The notes under the pieces: generated by a model
What the model was told of the DNA's origin: nothing
What the model saw: only the letters and a program-made list of their open reading frames with translations
Databases searched by the model: none
Shown: positions 20,702-31,626 of the stretch, in pieces
Layout: every line of letters begins with the position of its first letter
Numbering within the stretch: the stretch's first letter is position 1
DNA from: Microthyrium microscopicum
Lineage: Eukaryota; Ascomycota; Dothideomycetes; Microthyriales; Microthyriaceae
Reading direction: 5' to 3'
Assembly: GCA_010405405.1 (NCBI GenBank)
Contig: MU004232.1
Location: 1,321,481-1,385,480 of the forward strand
DNA: 64,000 nucleotides
Made by a program: the position numbers and the translations under genes

Positions 20702-22103
20702 CTATCGCTTAGCGTGCGAAACGGGAGGGTTAATCTTCTCCCATTCAGCAAAGTCGTTCTCTGCTGATTCTCTCTCCTTTTTGAGCTGGACCAGTTGGGC
20801 CTCGTAATTACTCAAGATCTAGAACGAGTTAGTCGACTTGATGATCAAACACTGGCAAGTAACATACCTTTTCGACCTTCTTCATCTGATCCTCATCAAG
20901 CGGTCCATTCTGGTTGGATTCCACGGTTTGCACCAACTTGTCAGACTCTGACTTGAGCTGCTCTGCACGATCCCTGAGCACACTCATACGCGCCCATATC
21001 TCCTCCTGGCGACCACTCATCATGGGCTCGAAAGCCTCTTTCTCTAGCTTGCTCAACTTCGCTTTCAACGCCTCCTCCAGTGTGTCCAGTGTAAATCCAC
21101 GGTTGCGCAACATCTGAACCTTGGTGGCCAAAGTCAAGCATCGACGGCTTAGTGCTATATGGCGTCGCCGAGCTTCGGCAGCACGCACAGAGTAAAGAAG
21201 ATCGTGTGCCTGTAATCGCTTTGTCAACGCGTCATTAATCTCATGTAAGCGTGTTTGAATCCCTTGGGCTGCCTGAGCCTGCATTTCGAGTCGCTTGCCG
21301 AGCGCCATGGCGCCGGAGGCAAGAACAGGTATTGATCCGGACGTTGGCTTGTTTTTGAGTGCTTCTTCCCACTTCTTCGGGTCCTCATTGGGACCAGGCG
21401 CGTAGTATGGCGCTTGTTCTTCGGGGACTTGGTTATAGAAGTAGTGCTGGAAATTGCAGTTTGGAGAATCAGGGTTATATTTGGTGTAGATGACTTCCAT
21501 TTGCTCAGCAACAGATTTTTCGCCTGGACAATGTTAGTATACGCGTAAGATAAAAAGAGGCTGTTACATACGGGGCACTAATCCAGGACCTGGTGTCCAT
21601 ACTTGGGATGCGCCCATTGATTGACCTAGACCTTGCTGTCCTTGCTGTTGCGCCTGAGGCTGAGCTTGAGTATTGCCAAACAATGAAGTATTCGCCTGCT
21701 GTGCTGAGCTTCCTAGAGGAGCTGCATTGAACAAAGATGGCTTTTGTGTCGCGCCGAACAGATTGTTCGCTGGCTGCTGCTGTTGCTGTTGCTGCTGTGC
21801 GCCTCCAAACAGCCCTCCTCCAGTATTCGCATTCTGAGCATTATTGTTGTTATTTGTGGATGCGAATAGACTCAGCGCCGGCTTCTGAGCTGTGGAAGCT
21901 CCAAATAGGCCTGGCGCGGCGGCTGTTGTTGGTTGAGTATTCCCAAAGAGATTTGGCTTGGCTGCTGCAGGCTGTGAATTACCGAATAGTGTTGATTGTG
22001 CGGGAGCCGTTTGACCAAAGAGTGTGGAACCTGTCTGGGCAGGTGGATTTGTATTCAAAGACCCGAAAAGGTTGGGCTTCTGTGCTTGGCTATTACCAAA
22101 CAT
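20702..22103 (-). CDS. NUP57: FG nucleoporin Nup57 (Nup54 family)
   Basis: Central-channel nucleoporin of the Nsp1/Nup62 complex. Exons 22103-21572, 21523-20868 and 20818-20702 give 434 residues. Residues 1-175 form the FG domain with GLFG, SLFG and NLFG repeats spaced by Gln/Asn-rich linkers, including an eight-Gln run. The structured part starts near residue 180: MEVIYTKYNPDSPNCNFQHY, then NQVPEEQAPYYAPGPNEDPKKWEEAL, the conserved Nup54 entry. It continues as three coiled coils (about 250-434) that would pair with Nup62- and Nup58-type partners. It is divergent from the NDUFA8 gene with 338 bp between starts. Confidence 0.94.
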
Positions 22104-22441
22104 GGTTGCGATAATGTGGTGAAGAGAAAGGGAAAGGCGAGGTTGGAGAGGAACTTAGGGCGAGGATAAAGAGGTAGGAAGAAGGAGTTAGCGACAAAAG
22201 ATAGATGACCAGATGGGTCAAAGGAGTTATGTTTGCGAAAGTCAAAAAGTCAACGCGCCGTTTCTCGTGTTGTAGAAAGTTGAAGCTCTTTATGTTGTTG
22301 TTGGCTGGATTTTGAGGATGTCGCGCGTTTATTAGCCGGTTTAAGCGCGCAACTTGACGACACCTGAAGCTCTCCAACATCAAGTCAATCCTCCACCAAG
22401 TAATGCTTCGATAGCTCGCTATCTGAACCTCAATCTTCATT
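22104..22441. promoter_or_regulatory. Divergent promoter region of NUP57 and NDUFA8
   Basis: 338 bp. It contains two GCGCGC/CGCGCG-like words (near 22253 and 22321) and a C/T-rich leader on the NUP57 side. No gene. Confidence 0.4.
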
Positions 22442-23273
22442 ATGGCGGCCACCCAACGAGAGCCTAGGTACTGTCCCACGCAATTGATCTCTCAGCACTC
22501 CCATGGCCCGCTAACTCCTGCTACAGGCTCGCTACGAAAGAACTCTTCGATCTCACTCCCATGCCCGATCACATCCCTAAAGTCACAGAAATCGGTTCCA
22601 CATCTGGTCCTCTTATGAGCGCAGCGTTTTTTATCGGTGCAAGATGTCGTCCGTTCAACGACGACTACATGAAGTGCAAGGAAGATGCTCAGGGTCGTGG
22701 AGAACTCGAATGCATGAAGGAGGGACGAAAGGTCACACGATGCGCTCAGAGCGTGTACGTTATCCTTCCTGTCAGGATTTATGGAATGACATGCTAATTT
22801 GGGATCCTAGCCTCAAAGATGTCACTACACACTGCTTGGAACAATTCCGATCACATTGGCAATGTCTAGAAAACAATAACCACCACTATTACGACTGTCG
22901 AGCACCAGAATGGGCACTAAACAAATGTGTCTACGAAAAACTCCCTGACGTGAGTGTGACATCTATAAAAATTGGTGTGTCGCTGACAAGCATCTAGAAA
23001 CTCGTAAAGAGCATTCCTGGAGCTCCTGAAGATGAGGTACCAATTTACCTCCGAAACAAACACATTCACGCCAAGGTTCCCTGGTCTCAAGGGACACCTT
23101 GGGTACATCCAGGATCAAAGTGGGAAGAGAAGGAACCAGAGCGAAAACCAATGCCAGAGAAGCCGAAACTAGAAGGGCTTTCATATTCGCAAAGATTTTG
23201 GGCCATCAGAAGGTATTATTTGGATGTGGAAGCAACAAAGCCCAAGAAGAAGTGGGAGAACCCATTGCTGTAA
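22442..23273 (+). CDS. NADH:ubiquinone oxidoreductase 20.8 kDa-type subunit (NDUFA8, CHCH)
   Basis: Accessory subunit of mitochondrial complex I facing the intermembrane space. Exons 22442-22467, 22527-22754, 22811-22949 and 22998-23273 give 222 residues. After LTPMPDHIPKVTEIGSTSGP and a short GPLMSAAFFIGARC segment come two Cys-rich helical hairpins: C...C around ARCRPFNDDYMKCKED with the partner Cys in LECMKEGRKVTRC, and HCLEQFRSHWQCLENN with DCRAPEWALNKC. These twin CX9C-like pairs are the mark of Mia40-imported proteins. The tail is longer than in animal NDUFA8 and ends in a basic KPKKKWENPLL. The stop is only 37 bp from the convergent TRM9 stop. Confidence 0.92.
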
Positions 23274-23310
23274 ATAGGCGAATGTGAAACAACTTGATTA
23301 TCATCCTAGA

Positions 23311-24109
23311 TTATTGTGGTCCGAGTTGATTCTCAACCCTTTGATCGCAACGGCGAGCTATTGCCCACCAGTTATCTTTTTCGTACCCCGATTCGACTAT
23401 CTCGCCTCCTACCTCTCGGATATCCTCTTCAAGCTCGCCCTTGCGATATAAATGGTAGTACCTTTCAACAATCTTGTCCGGCTGTTCCGATGTCTTGCTG
23501 CCTTTCTTGACCCAAGGAACCATTACATCTTGCTCCCCACCTTCATCCCATCCACGCCTGCTGTTCTTCTGTTCCAGCGCCCACACGTATATCAGGGCGG
23601 TCGCATCTTTGTCTGATTTTGCGGTGGAGTTCCTTTGCTTCAGGAGTGACAAGACCGCCCCGACAGCCTGGACACGCCGCTCCCGAGTGGAGAGATGGTG
23701 AACTACAGCAATGCATATTGCAAAGTCAAACTGACCCAAAGGATGTGGTAAGTCTAGAATGTCTCCAACAACCGTATCATGGGACTTCTTGTCTGCTGCT
23801 ATTTTGACTAGAGATTCTGATCTATCTGAACCAATGATGAAAATGTTGGAATTGACCGTCATATTCTTGCCATTGCCGCATCCGACGTCGACTCCAACAC
23901 TACCCGATGGTATTGACTGGAGATATTTCGCGATTATAGGCCATGGCTGTGCCTTATGATTAGACGTTTTGCTCTCGGAGTAACCTTTACTACTAGGAAT
24001 ATTAACTTACCTTGTATCTTGTGGCAGAAAAATGGTGTGCGATTTCTTCGTAGACTTGATGGACGTGCTGAGATTCGTATTCCTCTGCTTTTGCTGCCCC
24101 GTCCGCCAT
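23311..24109 (-). CDS. TRM9: tRNA wobble-uridine carboxymethyl methyltransferase Trm9
   Basis: SAM-dependent enzyme that, with Trm112, adds the final methyl group of mcm5U at tRNA position 34. Exons 24109-24011 and 23946-23311 encode 244 residues. The N-terminus (YESQHVHQVYEEIAHHFSATRYK) and the start of exon 2 (PWPIIAKYLQSIPSGSVGVD) are strongly Trm9-like. SAM motif I reads VGVDVGCGNGKN, followed by GSDRS at the end of strand beta 2 and the motif near LPHPLGQFDFAICIAVVHHLST. ERYYHLYRKGELEEDI and GYEKDNWWAIARR form the typical C-terminus. The inner loop contains QKNSRRGWDEGGEQDVMVPWV. I chose the Met at 24109 because the upstream frame has no family match. Confidence 0.94.
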
Positions 24110-24734
24110 AGCGGGTCTGTTGATTGCTAGACTTCTTTTGGTACTTTCGGTACTTTTTGGTCTTATGTAGTTCAGAAGGAGTCGAAGTATCAACCAGCCT
24201 TTCGGCGACTGAGGTAAAGAACTGTACTTGGTTTTTGGGTTCGAAGTGTGGCGAATCTCAGAAGTTTACCATGAATTTCAAAGTAGCGCAGTAGGCGAAT
24301 TCAAAATAACATTTCCTAACAATGCCTCCAAAAATACAACTTTGAGATGCCTGTCTTGAGAAAGTCGAGAGACCTGGTTTCCTTAATAGAGACGGTAATG
24401 ATTGAACCTTGACAGGCGGTACCCCCACCTATCCCGTTCTATCTGAGAATTTGGTTCCTTCGCCATCCCTTCCATGACACTAATGCAATGTGATTTGCGC
24501 CCAGGTTCATTGCGCTTAATTTCGAAGTTGCGGATGAGATGGACTTGGAGATGCGCCATCAATCGTAGTGCAGAATATCGACGCCTAACATCGACCGCGT
24601 CCGCCCCTATCAACTGATACCATCGTTGGAGGTGTTCGCTACCATCACCACTGTGTCTGCATATGTCCTTTGCCATTTGTTTGCCGATACAATTTGGTCT
24701 GCTCGTCAGTTTGAACTTCTTTGAGACAACCAAG
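24110..24734. promoter_or_regulatory. Divergent promoter region of TRM9 and NAA35
   Basis: 625 bp with no recognised gene. A minus-strand open frame at 24383-24733 shows no motif and abuts the NAA35 start, so it is left uncalled. Confidence 0.4.
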
Positions 24735-27700
24735 ATGCCAGGTTCATCAGGGAATTATGATCCTGAAGGTACTTTGTCATCACCCTCGTCCATCCCTATT
24801 CTAGTCATCTCGGATTTTGATTGAAAACAGATCTGGCAATAAGCGAGATGTCCATGGAAGAAGATGAGGATGCTCCAAACACCACTCCAGGCTATAATTC
24901 CCACGAAGGGCGCCAAATTGCTCCCACCATGGCTCCTCGGCCCATTCAACCGCGAATCTCAAATGCTATGTCGGACATGAATTCAGGAAACTCTAGAAAC
25001 ACGCCCATACGTGGCGCTGGGCACATGGCTTTTGATAAATACACGGTTGATATCACTCGTCAGGTCGCTACATGGTCAAGAGGTAGGTGCCTCTATTGCG
25101 AAAACATTGCTCAATCATACGGGCTTTATCTATGCCGTTACACGAGAGACACCAGAAGAGACTACAATATTGACGAGCAATAGGCATACCAAGTGGCCAT
25201 CTGAAAACCGTACCGGACTTTGACCTATTCGAATCGGTCAGTGCCATCGAGATAGGAGATCCAAAGATGGACAGTGGCGCTCCCCAGAATCAAAACGATC
25301 TTGACACAACATACGATACAAGCACGCGGCTTAGTAACTCGGAAATTATTTGGATCTTGGATATGCACCTGGGATGTTTGATGAACTGGAACCGTGGATT
25401 TCCCCTGGCTCAAACTCTCTTCACATCCGTTTACGTTGAGAAGCTACTATCTCCAGATCCAAAGCATCCAACTGTGCCTAAAACGATTGATGACATCAAA
25501 TCATTCTTTTCCCATCAGGAGCCGACTGGCGGAGACGCTGATATAAAAAACTTACAACATCCTTTATCGTTCCAAACGCTGACTATCAACCTGTTTGTCG
25601 TCATGGTCATCAAATGCTGTGGTGGGTTATGTCTTGTTATGTTGATGCCGTCTCTCTTGTGTCGACTCTAACGCTTCACTGAAATTCGATACTGATGACA
25701 TACAGGCCTAGCGATAGACTCTATAATCGAAAGTCAAGTACCAATCTATGAAGAAGAGGATATATCACTTCATACGTTAGGCCGTGGTAAGATTCCTTAA
25801 GTCAAATCACACTCGAATTCTATGATCTTCTGCTTTCTGGTCCTTCTTCTTTGCAGGCCGGCAAAGTCAGCATATCACTTGACCATATCAACGTGCGGCT
25901 CACAACACCCTTCGAATTGTATGCTAAATGGCTCAGATCTACTTCCAGCGATCAAACTTGGGCACATCGAGATGTTCTTTAGGGATTTTCTCTCTCAGGC
26001 AGAACGTTGGGATATTACAACACAAAGTGTCGACTCACCGAAGCGATCCCCATTAGCGGGAATCGTTCTACGAATGCAGTTTCTACACAAGCTTCTTGTA
26101 GCAATGGAGCGAGACATCTCTCCATCTGAACGGATTTCCTCACTTACAAGTGCTCAGTCCAAACTTGCGGATATAAAAAAGCTGGGGTCAGAAATATCGC
26201 CAGTTGATGGAGTCTTCGATCCACAGCTTCAACGTCGTCTGGCCAGTACATCTCCACTACGCCCTTTAGTGCTGAATTCCCCGAGCGATGCCTTATCACA
26301 TGCATCAGATTTCATAGAAGGGTTGCGCACGGCTGATTGGACTTTGCGGTGGGGAGAATGGGAGAATCCCAGTCTAACATTCAGAGTAAGTAGCATCCAA
26401 ATTGCCTGACGTGCTAGTCACTGATAGGTGGACAGAGAAGCTGCCAGCAATTTGCTTTCAACGAGAGTAAGAAGCTACCCCTTGTGCGAGCATACTCATT
26501 TCACAGCATTTGGCGCTCGCCGAACGAATCTTTTGAATTCCTAATGGTGCAGGATATTCTTAGTACAGTCCGCTGCTGGCCAGCACGCGATTTGTACCAC
26601 AGGGCATATGGGAACTTCCCCCAAGTAATGTCATATCCTCATCCTGATGAGCCTTCATCATATCGGGCAGTTTTGGATTTCTGTCAACGCGCTGTCGAAA
26701 TGGGAGGAGTAGGTTGACCGTTGATCTAAATATTATCTATGCTGACTCGATATAGGGTTACATAGACGTGCTGCGAGCATTCTGCTCTAACTCGTGCCGG
26801 CTTCGACGAACATTATGTCGATGTGTAAAGGCATTCGAAGAATTAGAACAATGCGAGGTACTGGCTTCTATGAGAACATCATACACAGAGTGCATGCTAA
26901 CTTGGCTTTGTTTTTGCATAGGCAGTAGAAGCCGACAACATACTCTCTGCAGACAACCGCTATCATGACGAGACGGCATCAAGGCCCATGACTACATGGA
27001 GCAGGACCCTAAAGCTAGAAATCATGCAAACTATCATTGAGATGGGTTTCCATCTTGACATGTACGCCTTGTCAGAGATGGTTTATATATATTCGTAGGT
27101 GTCCATCCCTGAGATGCTTGTACGTTGTTCTAACACTACTAGATATCTGGCAATGGTCTACAATGCTCGCATAGATCTCATTAGGTTCCAAAAACAGAAA
27201 CTGAACGAGAACCTGTCATCGTTTTCAATTGATGGCTTTGGCGTCAAACTTGACAGCCAACTTAGGATTAATACCGAGGAATTGAATGTTATCGAGGCCA
27301 TGCTTCGCGTACGTATGCCTAACTTTCTTCATATACAAACTGACAGCTTCGTAGCTTCATCGAGTGCTTCACTGGTTGGATATCGTTCCTGGTCTGAAGT
27401 TTTCCGAGAATCAAAACATAAAGCGCTGGGATTTGCGGATGAAACCATTCTGGCCCGTTCGCGAACCAGCTCCACCAACATGGCAAGAAGTCAGCGGATA
27501 TTGCGAATTAGGTAAGAACTTTACTTTCAAGCCGTTATTGGAAGCCATTCTGAATTCTTCCAGATTGGCCCAGGATAGAGAAAGGCCACGAGGTTGAGAG
27601 TGATCATCCAGTCCTATTATTTCTGGGAGAGATACATCGAGAGCTGGAAACGGCCAGCATCCAATACCAGGCTCAGCTGAGACACTTCCATAAATCTCAG

Positions 27701-27944
27701 TATATCGAGATCGAGGCTGAAGAGGTAATCTGATGATGGCCTCTTGTAAGTTGTTGTTACTAATTGATTATAGAAATTACTGCTTGCGAAGCATACAACA
27801 ACAATGCACATCATCTCCCAGTTGGAGACCTTAATCACATGCTTGAAGACTGGGGAAAAATTCAATCTTCTATGGGAGACGCAGCCTACCAAGAGTTACG
27901 ACTGGTACAACGTTTTCCATACTCCTGATATTGTCAAGGCATAG
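24735..27944 (+). CDS. NAA35: NatC N-terminal acetyltransferase auxiliary subunit Naa35/Mak10
   Basis: Scaffold subunit of NatC, which acetylates N-termini such as Met-Leu and Met-Ile. I place 12 exons: 24735-24768, 24831-25082, 25184-25621, 25706-25786, 25871-26385, 26436-26708, 26756-26857, 26922-27094, 27143-27308, 27355-27511, 27564-27724 and 27774-27944. The family hallmark is FESVSAIEIGDPKMDSG in exon 3, followed by TRLSNSEIIWILDMHLGC. Later blocks also fit: FDPQLQRRLASTSPLRPL, FNESKKLPLVRAYSFHSIWR, and LQTIIEM-like MQTIIEMGFHLDMYALSEM. The start of exon 5 is the weak point: the CAG at 25854-25856 would run into a stop, while the CAG at 25868-25870 keeps frame. The first 80 residues are disordered. 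The partner genes Naa30 and Naa38 are not in the window. Confidence 0.9.
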
Positions 27945-28090
27945 ATGAAGTCACAAACATCAATATGACATCGTACCATCTTTCATTAGGTTGAATACGA
28001 ACACAGAATATACTAGCACTGCCGAGCAAAGTCGAGCTCGGCATCGATTAGTGTTACATTAATTGACACACTTACATATAGAACTTGCGT

Positions 28091-29458
28091 TCAAAGTTTT
28101 GGTAAAACAGGCGGGATTCCTCCTGCTCCTCTCGAGCCAAAGCCAAATAGAAATGCCGCAACCTTTCTCATTTGAATCTCTTCACTTCCTTCTGTAATTC
28201 TATATCGACGATGATGTCTCCAGATATGCTCAAAAGGAAGTTCTCGACTATATCCATTGCCGCCATGTACTTGAATGGCTCGATCAGCCGCCTCGCAACA
28301 AAGCCGATTCGAATAGTAGTTACACATGGAGATTTCCATACCCAATTTAGTGTCAACTTCCTTATGCGGTATCTTGTCCATCTCGGAGGCGGTCTTTCTT
28401 ATGAGCTGGCGTAACATAGTCGCTTGCGTTGCCAGCTCTACGAGTGGGAACTGAATTCCTTGGTTGTGAGAAAGGGGCGTTCCAAATGGCTTCCTCTTAT
28501 TGGCATATTTGACACTTTCGTTTATGCAGAATACTGCGGCTCCTAGTGAAGAAGCGGCTTGTCGAATGCGATTCTCATGAACAAAAGCCTGCGCTATAGC
28601 CAATCCGCCATGAAGAGGACCTAAGACACCGCTGTCCGGCACGAATACATCCTGAAGGCTAATAGTCGCATGATCCGTTGGCATATTCAGCGTCCTGTTT
28701 GTAAATTAGCCAGCAACACTTCATCTCGATCATGCTTTATACCATTCATAGCTCTCCACCTTGAACCCATCACTCTTCGGATCAACCACAAAGCACGTAA
28801 TCCCCTTCGCCTGTCCATCCTTTCCATCCGTCCGCGCAAACACAAAACAATGCGTCGCACGATGCATTCCCGTCTGCCACTTCTTCTTCCCCGTCACAAA
28901 CCACCCCTTGACTCCATCCTTCTCGCCCCTCCGACCCTTAGTCTCCATATGCGTCGCATCGCTCCCATGCTCCGGCTCCGTCAACCCAAATGTCACTCTC
29001 ACCTGCCTCTTCAACCGCCCTCCTATGAACTCCCGCTTCTGCTCCTCCGTGCCGAACTCACTGACCATGAGCACATCCGGAAAGTTACCAACCACACTGT
29101 GCTCCGTCTGCAGATCATTTTCTAGTCCTAGACCACGACTTGCCAGATGCTCACGCACGACAGCCATCCAGACGTTGCCGCCGCGTCCACTGCCATCCCG
29201 CTGGCCGCCAAATTGTGCGGGTAGAGCGAGGCGGTAGAAGCCAGCTTCGTCAGCGCGGGCGACGGCTGCGTGGAGAAGATCTTCCCATTCAGGACTTGGG
29301 AGTCCGCCAGCGTCCCAGTCGGTGCGGGCGTGTTCCCGGCGGTGGTCGAAAAAGCGGTTGTTATCGTCAGTATGTTGGAGAGGTGTGATTGATCTGTCTA
29401 TGAAGGTGTCGAGGTCGCGGAGGAATTGGATGAGATCTGGTGGGAGAGAAAAGTCCAT
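28091..29458 (-). CDS. Acyl-CoA dehydrogenase (ACAD10/11-like)
   Basis: FAD flavoprotein that introduces the alpha-beta double bond in acyl-CoA. Exons 29458-28743 and 28694-28091 give 439 residues. The N-terminal helical domain is followed by FGLTEPEHGSDATHMETKGRR (FAD/substrate loop) and WFVTGKKKWQTGMHRATHCFVFART in the beta domain. The C-terminal helical domain carries QAASSLGAAVFCINESVKYA, RKPFGTPLSHNQGIQFPL and YRITEGSEEIQMRKVA; the Glu in TEGSE is the candidate catalytic base. A QVHGGNGYSRELPFEHIWR segment is conserved in the family. I see neither a mitochondrial presequence nor a clear C-terminal SKL, so location is unknown. Substrate chain type cannot be inferred. Confidence 0.92.
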
Positions 29459-30063
29459 GATCGCGAACTGGAATAGAGTAACTTATGTAAGATTTATGGT
29501 AGCGTGTTGTTGACAAGCCGGTATCACATCTGAAGGAATTATACTGGGCCCGAATCCTAGCTCTTTCTTTATCGTCCTTTCTTGGGCACAACTTGTAGTA
29601 CACTAATACTCCAGGCTCCTGGCTCGAAAGATTTATTCTTAAAGCAACTTACGAAGTTACGATAACGTACAGAGTCAAATGCTGATCATTCGACATCCGA
29701 GGCGATCTCACGGCCCCCGCAGATCTCCACTCCCTTGATGCATGCTTTATGTACCCCAGTCTTTAGCGTATTGTGGAGACGCCTATATATACCCCTTTTG
29801 GTGTAGCAATATATACAATGGAAGTTTTGAATATCGAAGCTCATTCCAATATTATTCAAAACAATTATTTTGAAGCATTTACAATGTCATTCAGGAATAT
29901 TCACGATACTAGGTAGTTATGATAGCAATTTTGAACATCTTGACTCTGGAGAAAATTAGTTCGTGCTCTATATATTCAAAAATATAAAAATTCCTTCTCA
30001 TAACTAACATGGGCCATGGGTCTCCAAGTTGTCCCAATGCCCCTTTCTCGTTCGTTTCAATTC
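29459..30063. other. Intergenic: ACAD 5' region and DJ-1 3' region
   Basis: 605 bp, clearly A/T-rich from about 29780 to 30000, with ATATATACC and AATATATACAATGG words. No gene recognised. Confidence 0.45.
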
Positions 30064-30862
30064 CTAATACTCCCATGATACGTCTTTGTAATCGACATCA
30101 CGAATTGGGGCGCCGCAAAGCTTCAGCATGAAATCCTGCAAGGTATCCTCAGCGCCCCAGGTGTCCCTCATGAACGCTGCCATGAGATCAAGACCATTGA
30201 GGAGAGTTCCACTAGTCCAGAGCTTTCCATCTCGGACCCAGCGCTTTTCTACCCAATTGGCATTAGGAGCAGCTTTCTTGAGGTCGGCAAGCAGAGGGCG
30301 TGGAGATGTTACGGTTTTCCCATCGAAGATACCAGCTTGTAGTGGAGCCATAAAGCCACCACAGATGGTAATGAAGGCAGCAGATTCTTCATAAGCCTTG
30401 CGAATGAATTCAAGTTCGGCCTCGGAGGGAGCATAGCCCAATTGATGTGCACCCATGAGAGCAATATCGAGGGATGGGCAAGTGCCAAACGAGTGCTATG
30501 GCGAATTTTCAGCATTTACTATTTCAAGTACTCTATTGACTTACTGTTGGCAAAAGTTTGATTCCGCTCGTCAGTTTGCACGGAGCTTCTATGTTTTCAG
30601 CGACCCAAATGAATTCAAAGTCCACTGCCTGCTTCTTCAATTCAGGGGAGAGCATATTGTCCGGACATTCTTGAACAAACTTCTTAGAACTTCCATGGAG
30701 CAAGTCAATGGCTCCGACATCTAGGATCTCGGTTTCCCTATCAACATTGTTAGTCAACCACACTCATCTATTGAAGGGCTCTCTTGATGCTCACGAATTG
30801 AGAAGGATAACACCCACCCTGATTGGGCGATCGGGGATGTTGAGATCAATGGAAGGCGGCAT
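30064..30862 (-). CDS. DJ-1/PfpI family (class I glutamine amidotransferase-like) protein
   Basis: A 230-residue protein from exons 30862-30795, 30737-30545 and 30495-30064. It starts MPPSIDLNIPDRPIRVGVIL, a beta strand, then EILDVGAIDLLHG, matching the entry of DJ-1/PfpI folds. The nucleophile elbow is AAFITICGGFMAPLQAGIFDGK, with the Cys in I-C-G-G; the usual family form is C-T-G or C-N-G. A DG-TVTSP segment follows, then RDGKLWTSGTLLNGLDLMAAF, the conserved strand and helix near the active site. Members include isonitrile-hydratase-like, transcription-factor-like and stress proteins; the function here is unknown. It is adjacent to, and on the same strand as, the P450 gene. Confidence 0.85.
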
Positions 30863-31626
30863 AGTTTAAAGAGATTGAGCCTTGGTTCTCTTGTAACTTC
30901 TTGGGTACTATATGTCTGGATATGCGACGAGGCATGACATATTTATATCCCCAGAATTGCAACTCAGCATCCCTCATCGCGTATCATCTTCGAGCGCATT
31001 TTAGGCAACTATCAAATGCAAAACGCGCCTGATATAGTGACACTAATGTGTGGAAAGAAACCATACTCAGATGATTTATCGTAGAATGAAGAATGCGCTC
31101 AACTTGGTACAGTAACGCGGCCGTTGCTATCACTTGTCCCAGGCTCGCGTACTCTTGCCTGCCATTCATTTGCTAGGCCTCGCGAGCTTCGCCTCCAACT
31201 GCCATCCGAAATTGAGAGAATAGCATCCCGCATTGCCCCTGTGCCCCTATTTTCCTTACATTTCTCAGCACCAAGGAAATACGTTAACACCACCACGAAG
31301 TTTTCAGATGATACGAGTCGGTCAGTACGAGGACCCAGAGGTTGTTTGCAAACTCCAATTGCTGGAAAATCCGCTAGATCGTAGCTCTGTTACCCTCGCG
31401 ATGTGAGTCTAAAGGAACCGAGAATATTATTCAAATTGACAAATCGCATTATTCTCAAATCGGGTTTACAAAATGGCCACGAAAGGGTATCAACGCCTAC
31501 ACTTTCTCGGCCCAAAAACCTGGAAGACTTCATCGCTTCCACACTCAACTAGCCAACCCTCAATCCCCTGCTCTCCGGCATTCTTCTGAAAACAGATCAA
31601 TCACTAACTGGCAAACCATGGTCCGA
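30863..31626. other. Intergenic: DJ-1 5' region and P450 3' region
   Basis: 764 bp. Small open frames on both strands around 31100-31380 lack motifs, so none is called. TATTTATATCCCC at about 30940, on the minus strand side, could be the DJ-1 gene's TATA region. Confidence 0.4.

Noticed and set aside
31124-31384. An 86-codon plus-strand frame upstream of the DJ-1 gene
   Set aside because: Composition is not gene-like, and it has no splice or motif support.
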